From positions 1 to 11,544 of the forward strand of contig JAFONG010000075.1 in NCBI GenBank assembly GCA_017418585.1: a stretch of DNA of 11,544 nt. Reading direction: 5' to 3'. The stretch comes from Erysipelotrichaceae bacterium. GTDB taxonomy: Bacteria; Bacillota_I; Bacilli_A; Erysipelotrichales; Erysipelotrichaceae. Below the pieces are notes generated by a model that made no database searches, was not told where the DNA came from, and saw only the letters and a list, made by a program, of their open reading frames with translations. Shown here piece by piece: positions 5,487 to 11,544 of the stretch (the stretch's first letter is position 1; each line of letters starts with the position of its first letter). The position numbers were made by a program, and so were the translations under genes.

Positions 5487-7979
5487 TTAGAGGAAGCGTC
5501 CGGTGATGCTTTCAGGATTGTTTCTGATATCGTCTACGCTTCCGCAGGCAACGATCCTTCCGCCTTCCTCTCCGCCCTGAGGTCCCATGTCGATAATATA
5601 GTCGGCATTCCTGATGACATCCAGATCGTGTTCGATGACGATCACGGTCGCCCCGTTGTCTATCAGTGTATGGAATACCTGAAGCAGCGTTTCGACGTCT
5701 TTTGGATGCAGGCCGATGGTCGGTTCGTCAAAAACGAATACCGAATCTGACTGCTGTCTTCCCATCTCGGAAGCCAGTTTCAGTCTCTGCGCTTCCCCTC
5801 CGGACAGACTAGGCGTTTCTTCTCCCAGAGTCAGATAGTCCAGACCCAGATCTTTCAGGATCTGCAGTCTCGGTCTGACGCTGTTCATCTCCTGGCAGAA
5901 ATCCAGTGCCTTGCCGACGTTCATGTCCATCAGCTCCGGCAGAGATCTTGTTTCGCTGCTCTTGTTGGTAAAACGAATCTTTTTCGCAGTCTTGCCATAT
6001 CGGCTGCCTCGGCATTCCGGACAGGGAATATCGACATCCGGAAGAAACTGCACATCCAGCGAAATCTCTCCCGTGCCGTCGCATACCGGACATCTTAGAG
6101 AACCTGTATTGTAAGAGAAGTCTCCTGCCTTGTATCCGTATTTCTTGGCATCCGCCGTCCGGGCGTAGATCTTTCTAAGTTCGTCATGGACGTTGGCGTA
6201 GGTAGCTACCGTAGATCTGACATTGATACCGATCGGCGTTGCGTCGATCAGCTTGACGTGTTCTATCCCTTCCGCTTCGATGTTCTTCACATGTTGAGGA
6301 AGTTTTCTGCCGTTGCACAAAGCATCCAGTCCCGGCACGAGGCTTTCCAGAATCATCGTCGTCTTTCCTGAACCCGATACGCCCGTCACTACGCTCAGGC
6401 GATGTTTCGGAATATCGACGTTCAGCGGCTTTACAGTATGGATACGATCCGTCTCCAAGTGTATCCTGCCATCGGCGAAAACATCCCCGCTTCCATTCTT
6501 TTCTTCTATCTTCTTCCTGCCGGACAAGTAGGAACCGATCAGAGAAGCATCGTTTTCTTCAATCTGTTTCACGTTTCCTTGAGCAATGACGCGTCCGCCA
6601 TCCGCTCCGGCTCCCGGACCCAGCTCGATCAGCCAGTCCGATTCTTTCAGGATCTGTATATCATGGTCAACCAGCAGAACGGTATTGCCGTCCTTTATCA
6701 GATCGTGCATGACTCCGTTTAGACCGACAATGTTTGCGGGATGCAGTCCGATCGAAGGTTCATCCAGCACGTACAGAACGCCAGTCGTTCTGTTTCTCAC
6801 TGCCCTGGCCAGCTGCATTCTTTGCCGCTCTCCCGTCGACAGCGTCGAAGATGCCCGGTCAAGAGTCAGATAGCTTAAACCCAGATCCATCAGTCTTCCC
6901 GCTACTTCAAGATACGATTCGCAGATGTTCTGAGCCATGTCTCTCATTTCTTCCGGCAGGGAAGCCGGAACTTTCTTTACCCATTCGATGGAATCCTTTA
7001 ACGTCATCCGGCAGACATCCGCCAGCGAGATCCCCATCAGTCTAGGAGCACGGGCTTCTTCAGACAGTCTTGTGCCGTTGCATTCCGGACAGACTTCCTC
7101 TTTCAGGAATTTCTCCACCCTCTTCATTCCCGTTTCATCCTTGACTTTATTCAAGGCATTCAGAACGGTTGCCGTTGCGCTGTAATACGTAAAATCCAGT
7201 TCCGCAAAATCGTTGCTGTCGGTATTCTTTTTCGGCCTGTAGAGAATGTGCTTCTTAACCATCGGCCCGTCATAGACGATCTGTTTCTCTTCTTCGCTCA
7301 GATCCTTGAACGGAACATCCGTTCTGACACCCATCGCTCTGCAGACATCCGTCATCAGCGACCACATCAGAGAATTCCACGGCGCTACCGCTCCGTTATC
7401 GATCGTCAGTTCTTCGTTCGGAATCAGACTTTCCCTGTTTACCGTTCTGACGATTCCGGTCCCTCCGCAGCATTTGCAGGCGCCCTGAGAATTGAACGCC
7501 AGTTCTTCCGCTCCCGGCGCATAGAAATGCGCACCGCATTCCGGACATACTAGTTCTCTTTCAGCCGCTACGTTGATGCTCGGCTTCACATAATGACCGT
7601 TCGGACAGCGGTGTGACGCCAGTCTTGAATACATCAGTCTCAGGCTGTTTAAAAGTTCGGTTCCTGTACCGAACGTCGATCTAATTCCCGGAACAGAAGG
7701 TCTTTGATGCAAGGCCAGAGAAGCGGGCACATACAGGACTTCATCGACATCCGCTCTGGAAGCCTGGGTCATTCTCCTTCTGGTGTAAGTCGAAAGAGAT
7801 TCCAGATATCTTCTTGATCCTTCCGCATAAAGCACGCCCAAAGCAAGCGATGACTTTCCTGAACCGGATACTCCGGCAATACCGACAATCCTGTTTAAAG
7901 GGATATCGACATCGATATCCTTTAGATTGTGAACTCTTGCGCCTCTAACCAGGATCTTATCCGGTTTCTGATCTTTCAT
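5487..7979 (-). CDS. UvrA-like ABC ATPase lacking the UvrB-binding domain (UvrA2 type)
   Basis: An 830-residue cytosolic tandem ABC ATPase of the UvrA family. NBD1 has Walker A GVSGSGKSS (36-44), a variant signature LSTGE (380-384), Walker B VLYVLDEPS (401-409) and switch His439. NBD2 has Walker A GVSGSGKTT (533-541), signature LSGGE (725-729), Walker B VFVFDEPT (747-754) and His784. Zinc-binding CxxC pairs occur at 145/148, 168/171, 297/300, 630/633 and 653/656. Canonical UvrA is about 940 residues and has roughly 120 residues of UvrB-binding domain after the first zinc Cys pair. Here CPNGH (125-129) is joined to CPEC (145-148) by about 15 residues, so that domain is gone. It is thus not the housekeeping excinuclease subunit. 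UvrA2-type proteins are linked to tolerance of DNA-binding drugs and crosslinks, but the role here is inferred. The start lies 3 bases after the stop of the upstream gene with no good ribosome site, so translation is probably coupled. Confidence 0.9.
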   Translation of the reverse strand: MKDQKPDKILVRGARVHNLKDIDVDIPLNRIVGIAGVSGSGKSSLALGVLYAEGSRRYLESLSTYTRRRMTQASRADVDEVLYVPASLALHQRPSVPGIRSTFGTGTELLNSLRLMYSRLASHRCPNGHYVKPSINVAAERELVCPECGAHFYAPGAEELAFNSQGACKCCGGTGIVRTVNRESLIPNEELTIDNGAVAPWNSLMWSLMTDVCRAMGVRTDVPFKDLSEEEKQIVYDGPMVKKHILYRPKKNTDSNDFAELDFTYYSATATVLNALNKVKDETGMKRVEKFLKEEVCPECNGTRLSEEARAPRLMGISLADVCRMTLKDSIEWVKKVPASLPEEMRDMAQNICESYLEVAGRLMDLGLSYLTLDRASSTLSTGERQRMQLARAVRNRTTGVLYVLDEPSIGLHPANIVGLNGVMHDLIKDGNTVLLVDHDIQILKESDWLIELGPGAGADGGRVIAQGNVKQIEENDASLIGSYLSGRKKIEEKNGSGDVFADGRIHLETDRIHTVKPLNVDIPKHRLSVVTGVSGSGKTTMILESLVPGLDALCNGRKLPQHVKNIEAEGIEHVKLIDATPIGINVRSTVATYANVHDELRKIYARTADAKKYGYKAGDFSYNTGSLRCPVCDGTGEISLDVQFLPDVDIPCPECRGSRYGKTAKKIRFTNKSSETRSLPELMDMNVGKALDFCQEMNSVRPRLQILKDLGLDYLTLGEETPSLSGGEAQRLKLASEMGRQQSDSVFVFDEPTIGLHPKDVETLLQVFHTLIDNGATVIVIEHDLDVIRNADYIIDMGPQGGEEGGRIVACGSVDDIRNNPESITGRFL

Positions 7980-7982
7980 TTT

Positions 7983-8636
7983 TTACAGATCTGCTCCGTA
8001 CATGTGCTTCAGCACAATCCTTCTGGCTGTTTCTTCTCCGAAGAGTTTCTTGAACTGGTCTACTGCCGGTCCACCCTGACTGACGAGTTCTTCCGCAAAG
8101 GCGTTGATCTTCTCCTGTTTTTTAGCAGTATCGCATTTCCCGGCTTCTTTTGCCTGTTTCAGATATTCTTCGATGTATCTTTCACATACCGCATCAAAGG
8201 CTTTTCCTTTTCCGTTTTTCTGTCCGTAGGTGAACGAATAAAGGATGGAATCATACCAGCGTTCTCCGGAAACATAGTCTTCGAACTTTTCCGACGTTTC
8301 CTTGATCTTCATGAAACTGTCGTAAGCTTCCTGAGACAGCGGTTTTATCTGACTGTCATAGAATTCCACCAGCTGCGTATTCTTGCCCATGGCTGCGATT
8401 CTGTCCAGATTGAACAAAGGGAGGTCCTTCTCCTGCGCCGTAAGCACAGCCGTCTCCATTTTCATCAGTCCCATCATCGCCTTCATGGACATCGTGCACA
8501 GATGACCCAGTCCCTTCACGTCGTAGGAAGCCGTCTCAAAACGCATGCCTTTCTTGCTTAAAACGGCATCCTGTCCTATATCCAGCTGTTCCACTTCATA
8601 TTCTTTTTTCAAACGTTCCAGCAGCAGTTCATTCAT
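7983..8636 (-). CDS. Uncharacterised 217-residue protein co-transcribed with the UvrA paralogue
   Basis: The start is ATG 8636, seven bases after a strong AAAGGAG ribosome site (complement of 8644-8650). The frame stays open to 8786, but the extension has no ribosome site and would cross the intergenic region. The protein is soluble and charged, with no signal peptide. A Met-rich stretch (six Met among residues 49-60, MSMKAMMGLMKM) precedes DLPLFNLDRI (71-80) and LVEFYDSQIKPL (89-100), and the C-terminus has FKKLFGEETARRIVLKHMYG (195-214). This order loosely recalls ferredoxin-dependent bilin reductases (DLPxxGxDL, then a DxxP strand, then a C-terminal LxxxFGEEWxxxY-like helix). That is a remote pattern match from memory and may be chance. 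The stop lies 3 bases before the uvrA-like start, so the two form an operon and probably act together. Function unknown. Confidence 0.85.
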   Translation of the reverse strand: MNELLLERLKKEYEVEQLDIGQDAVLSKKGMRFETASYDVKGLGHLCTMSMKAMMGLMKMETAVLTAQEKDLPLFNLDRIAAMGKNTQLVEFYDSQIKPLSQEAYDSFMKIKETSEKFEDYVSGERWYDSILYSFTYGQKNGKGKAFDAVCERYIEEYLKQAKEAGKCDTAKKQEKINAFAEELVSQGGPAVDQFKKLFGEETARRIVLKHMYGADL

Positions 8637-8666
8637 TTCGTTTCTCCTTTTTTCTAAGATAATTCT

Positions 8667-8672
8667 ATTATA
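8667..8672 (-). promoter_or_regulatory. Probable -10 box of the leftward uvrA-like operon
   Basis: A consensus TATAAT on the - strand (8672-8667) would start transcription near 8660, about 24 bases before ATG 8636. No convincing -35 hexamer is found 16-18 bp upstream. Instead, the spacer is almost exactly filled by a 16-bp palindrome, which suggests that an activator or other regulator is needed. Confidence 0.5.
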
Positions 8673-8674
8673 TT

Positions 8675-8690
8675 TTTTTATCGATAAAAA
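8675..8690. promoter_or_regulatory. 16-bp perfect palindrome, putative operator between the uvrA-like operon and the GSIII gene
   Basis: TTTTTATCGATAAAAA is a perfect inverted repeat. It is immediately upstream of the - strand TATAAT and about 40 bp before the + strand TATAAT, so a bound dimer could affect both directions. The outer positions are A/T runs, so chance contributes to the match. The central ATCGAT core is what gives it shape. The regulator is unknown. Confidence 0.4.
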
Positions 8691-8706
8691 GGATGGGAAT
8701 TGTTTC

Positions 8707-8734
8707 TTAAAAGGCGTAAAATATTGACTATAAT
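8707..8734 (+). promoter_or_regulatory. Probable promoter of the glutamine synthetase gene
   Basis: A consensus -10 TATAAT (8729-8734) is preceded by a weak -35 candidate TTAAAA (8707-8712) with a 16-bp spacer. The start would be near 8741, giving a leader of about 30 bases with the ribosome site AGGAG (8760-8764) eight bases from ATG 8773. The weak -35 would suit a promoter under positive control. Confidence 0.5.
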
Positions 8735-8772
8735 ATGACTTTCCGGCAGATGAAAAAGCAGGAGATAAAAAA

Positions 8773-10863
8773 ATGACCGATATCATGAAAACATTCGGAT
8801 CCAGGGTCTTTAACGATAAAGTAATGAAGGAAAGACTCTCCAGGGATACCTACGAAAAACTCAACAGTACCATCAGAAACGGCGAATATCTGAACAGCGA
8901 TATCGCTGGTGAAGTGGCAAGGGCGATGAAGGAGTGGGCAATCGAGAACGGCGCTACCCATTTTACGCACTGGTTCCATCCATTGAGCGGCGCCACTGCC
9001 GAGAAACACGAGAGCTTTGTCTCTACGGCCAAGGGCGGAAACATCACGCTGGAATTCTCTCCATCCAATCTGGTCAAGGGAGAGGCGGATGCTTCATCGT
9101 TCCCTTCGGGAGGACTGAGAGATACCTTTGAAGCCAGAGGCTATACCGCCTGGGATCCTACTTCCTACGCCTTCATCAAAGACAACATCCTGTGTATTCC
9201 AACCGTTTTCTGTTCCTATTCCGGAGAAGCTCTGGATCACAAGACTCCGCTGCTTAGATCGATGGAAGCCCTGAATACGCAAGCAATGCGCATCCTGCGT
9301 TTGTTCGGAAACAAGGATGTCAGCCACGTCAAGGCGACAGCCGGTGCGGAACAGGAATACTTTCTGATCGACAAGAAGTGCTTCGACTTGAGAGAAGATC
9401 TTAGACTGACAGGCAGGACTCTTTTCGGAGCCATGCCTCCCAAAGGCCAGGAAATGAACGACCACTACTACGGTTCCATCAAGACCAGAGTATCGGAATT
9501 CATGAAGGATCTCAACGAAGAGCTGTGGGCTCTGGGCATACAGGCCAAGACGGAACACAACGAAGTCGCCCCTGCCCAGCATGAACTTGCGAACAACTTC
9601 CTGACGGTCAACGTTTCCGCCGATCAGAACAACCTGACGATGGAGATCATGAAGAAAGTGGCCAAGAGGCACGGACTGGAATGTCTGCTGCACGAGAAGC
9701 CTTTTGCGGGCATCAACGGCTCAGGAAAGCACAACAACTGGTCGCTGAAGACCGATACCGGTATCAATCTTCTTGATCCGGGCGATACACCAGCCGAGAA
9801 CGCCCAATTCCTGATCTTCCTTACCGCCGTCATCAAAGCCATCGACGAGTATCAGGATCTGGTCAGAATATCCATTTCCTCCGCAGGAAACGATCACCGT
9901 CTGGGTGCTTCCGAAGCGCCTCCGGCTATCGTATCGATCTATGTCGGGGATGAACTTGGAGAGATCCTGGAAAGTCTAGAAAAGGGAAGCATCTATACCA
10001 GTAAAGAAAAAATACCGATGCAGATCGGAGTTCACGGCATCCCTTCTTTTCCAAAAGACAATACCGACAGAAACAGAACGTCTCCGTTCGCCTTTACCGG
10101 CAACAAGTTCGAGTTCCGCATGCCGGGATCCAGCGCATCCATTTCAACACCTAACACGATCCTGAATACCGTAATCGCCCAGGAACTGAAAGGCTTTGCG
10201 GACACACTGGAAAACGCAGACGATCTGAACAGGACGATTCACGAACTGATCGTCGATACCTTAAAGAAACATTCCCGTATCATTTTCAACGGCAACGGCT
10301 ATGATGAATCCTGGATCGAGGAAGCAAAAGCCAGGGGCTTGAGCAACTATCCGTCCACACCGGAAGCCATGGTCCATTATCTGGATAAGAAGAATGTCGA
10401 TGTTCTGATAAACAACGGCGTTCTTTCAGAAGCCGAACTGTATTCAAGATACGAGATCTATCTGGAACAGTACTACAAGACGATCAACATCGAAGCTTTG
10501 ACCATGATCGACATGCTAAGAAAGGATATCCTTCCGGCTGTGCAGGAATACGAAAAGAGGCTGAGCGATACGCTGCTGGAGATGCGCAAGCTCGAGCTGC
10601 CTGTACAGGATAGTTATGAGATGCTGACGCTGGAGAAGATTGTACAGCTGAAAAAAGACATCTATGCGGACCTCACGAAGATGGTGAAACTGCTCGATGA
10701 AAAGGACTGTACAAGCAATCTGGAAACGGCCTTCTTCTACAGGGAAAAGATCATACCTTTAATGAAGTCGATCAGAACCAATACGGATACCCTGGAACAG
10801 AATACCGCCAGAGACTGCTGGCCGATGCCGTCCTATCTCGATCTGCTGTTTGGAATCGATTAA
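8773..10863 (+). CDS. glnN: Type III glutamine synthetase (GSIII)
   Basis: Cytosolic ATP-dependent ligase that makes glutamine from glutamate and ammonia, the main route of ammonia assimilation. Its 696 residues match the long GSIII class (about 690-730) and not GSI or GSII (about 350-470). Conserved features in order are the GSIII-specific N-terminal region with THWFHPLSG (62-73), metal-binding Glu193 and Glu195 in GAEQEYF, KTEHNEVAPAQHE (259-271), INGSGKHNNWSL (314-325), NDHRLGASEAPPAI (373-386), RNRTSPFAF (433-441), KFEFRMPGSS (445-454), and the long helical C-terminal extension (about 480-690). All core motifs appear intact. The start is fixed by AGGAG at 8760-8764. A nucleoside hydrolase follows after 22 bases, so ammonia assimilation and nucleoside breakdown may share a transcript. 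The symbol follows common use for GSIII. Confidence 0.95.
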   Translation: MTDIMKTFGSRVFNDKVMKERLSRDTYEKLNSTIRNGEYLNSDIAGEVARAMKEWAIENGATHFTHWFHPLSGATAEKHESFVSTAKGGNITLEFSPSNLVKGEADASSFPSGGLRDTFEARGYTAWDPTSYAFIKDNILCIPTVFCSYSGEALDHKTPLLRSMEALNTQAMRILRLFGNKDVSHVKATAGAEQEYFLIDKKCFDLREDLRLTGRTLFGAMPPKGQEMNDHYYGSIKTRVSEFMKDLNEELWALGIQAKTEHNEVAPAQHELANNFLTVNVSADQNNLTMEIMKKVAKRHGLECLLHEKPFAGINGSGKHNNWSLKTDTGINLLDPGDTPAENAQFLIFLTAVIKAIDEYQDLVRISISSAGNDHRLGASEAPPAIVSIYVGDELGEILESLEKGSIYTSKEKIPMQIGVHGIPSFPKDNTDRNRTSPFAFTGNKFEFRMPGSSASISTPNTILNTVIAQELKGFADTLENADDLNRTIHELIVDTLKKHSRIIFNGNGYDESWIEEAKARGLSNYPSTPEAMVHYLDKKNVDVLINNGVLSEAELYSRYEIYLEQYYKTINIEALTMIDMLRKDILPAVQEYEKRLSDTLLEMRKLELPVQDSYEMLTLEKIVQLKKDIYADLTKMVKLLDEKDCTSNLETAFFYREKIIPLMKSIRTNTDTLEQNTARDCWPMPSYLDLLFGID

Positions 10864-10885
10864 CATATCCGAAAGAGAGGAAACC

Positions 10886-11544
10886 ATGAACAAAGACAAA
10901 AGAATCCCTATCATCATTGATACCGACCCGGGCGTAGACGACTTTTTCTGCATCGCCATCGGCTGCGCTTTCCCGGAACTGTTCGACCTAAGAGCAATCA
11001 CTACGATCGGCGGAAACAATTCTACCGATGTCACCACCAGAAACGCTCTGGATATCCTGAAACTGCTGCACCGCGAAGATGTTCCGGTAGGCAGGGGAGC
11101 CGACAGCTATCTGACAAATGAATTCGATGAGCCGGTTGCCAAGTTCCACGGTGCCAACGGACTGGGCGATGTAGAAATACCGCACAGCGACAGGAAACCC
11201 GATCCTCTGGCTGCCTGGGACAAGATCTATGAACAGGCAAGACTCTTCCCGGGAGAACTGGTTCTGGTTACGGTCGGTCCGGAAACCAATCTGGCCATGG
11301 CTTTCCAGAAATATCCCGATCTCAGACAGATGATCAGAAAGATCGTTTTGATGGGCGGTTCTCTGGATAGAGGAAACGTAACCGAGTATGGCGAAGCGAA
11401 CATCTGGCATGATGCGGAAGCCGGAAGGATCGTATTTGCGACCGGTGTCCCGATCGACATGGTCGGTCTGAACGTTACCAGAACGGCGCCTCTGAAGCAG
11501 ACGATCTTTGAAGGCACAAGTGAAAACGTCAGAGAAGACGTCAA
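10886..11544 (+). CDS. Nucleoside hydrolase, inosine/uridine-preferring family (3' end outside window)
   Basis: Cytosolic hydrolase that cleaves the N-glycosidic bond of ribonucleosides to ribose and a free base. About 219 residues are in the window and the frame is open at the edge; the family is usually 300-330. The calcium-binding and catalytic N-terminus IDTDPGVDDF (11-20) is present, with Asp14 equivalent to the family's catalytic Asp10 and Asp18/Asp19 to Asp14/Asp15. Other marks are AITTIGGN (38-45), FHGANGLGD (88-96), VGPETNLA, IVLMGGS and VGLNVT. The usual AEFN(I) substrate-contact motif reads GEANI, with Ala for Phe, and the DDA after the metal motif reads DDFF, so specificity may differ from classic IunH/RihA enzymes. 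The C-terminal His and Asp of the active site lie beyond the window. The ribosome site AGAGAGG (10874-10880) is five bases from the ATG. It is probably co-transcribed with the GSIII gene 22 bases upstream. Confidence 0.92.
   Translation, partial: MNKDKRIPIIIDTDPGVDDFFCIAIGCAFPELFDLRAITTIGGNNSTDVTTRNALDILKLLHREDVPVGRGADSYLTNEFDEPVAKFHGANGLGDVEIPHSDRKPDPLAAWDKIYEQARLFPGELVLVTVGPETNLAMAFQKYPDLRQMIRKIVLMGGSLDRGNVTEYGEANIWHDAEAGRIVFATGVPIDMVGLNVTRTAPLKQTIFEGTSENVREDV

Noticed and set aside
8637..8786. N-terminal extension of the 217-residue unknown protein to ATG 8786
   Set aside because: It would read through the divergent promoter region and palindrome, has no ribosome site, and the internal ATG 8636 has an excellent one seven bases upstream.
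9094..9693. 199-codon open frame antisense to the glutamine synthetase gene
   Set aside because: The opposite strand encodes intact conserved GSIII motifs. The antisense frame has no ribosome site and no recognisable protein features, so it is a by-product of codon bias.
10988..11410. 140-codon antisense frame at the right end
   Set aside because: The + strand encodes an unmistakable nucleoside hydrolase through this region, although it runs off the window without a stop.
1..11544. Mobile element, CRISPR array, toxin-antitoxin or phage-defence system
   Set aside because: I found no repeat-spacer series, transposase, integrase, terminal inverted repeats or defence-type gene pairs. All frames above about 130 codons that look real are metabolic, transport or repair-like genes.

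Overview
The window is ordinary bacterial chromosome with dense gene packing and moderate G+C (judged by eye). The features point to a fermentative, host-associated member of the Bacillota: GGAGG-type ribosome sites, sigma-A-type promoters, short hairpin-plus-T-tract terminators, a CCA-encoding tRNA gene, a phospho-beta-glucosidase, a DUF969/DUF979/pcp cluster and a type III glutamine synthetase. The Erysipelotrichia are my best guess at class, but that is an impression and not a demonstrated placement. I see no transposase, phage gene, CRISPR array or defence gene.

Layout. Bases 3-1400 (+) hold the 3' part of a GH1 6-phospho-beta-glucosidase gene, closed by a strong terminator. Two near-adjacent perfect palindromes and a clean promoter (1511-1539) follow. 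They precede a tight three-gene operon (1569-3824, +) encoding two membrane proteins, DUF969 and DUF979, which are named in current annotation as subunits of a 5-oxoproline transporter, and pyroglutamyl-peptidase I. A hairpin at 3844-3870 serves this operon and the convergent M29-type aminopeptidase gene (3874-4860, -). Divergent from that gene is a small two-helix membrane protein gene (4906-5301, +), whose likely promoter lies inside the aminopeptidase gene.

A second shared hairpin (5300-5333) separates it from a leftward unit: an uncharacterised 217-residue protein (7983-8636), a UvrA paralogue lacking the UvrB-binding domain (5487-7979), and tRNA-Ser(GGA) (5342-5429). A 136-bp intergenic region with a 16-bp palindrome separates this unit from a rightward pair. 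That pair is type III glutamine synthetase (8773-10863) and a nucleoside hydrolase (10886 to the window edge, incomplete).

Together the genes suggest use of host- or plant-derived beta-glucosides and peptides: pyroglutamate release and transport, peptide hydrolysis, nitrogen assimilation by GSIII, and nucleoside salvage. The least understood parts are the operator-like palindromes ahead of the 5-oxoproline operon and the unknown gene coupled to the UvrA paralogue. The latter is the best candidate for something undescribed, although I see no complete novel system.
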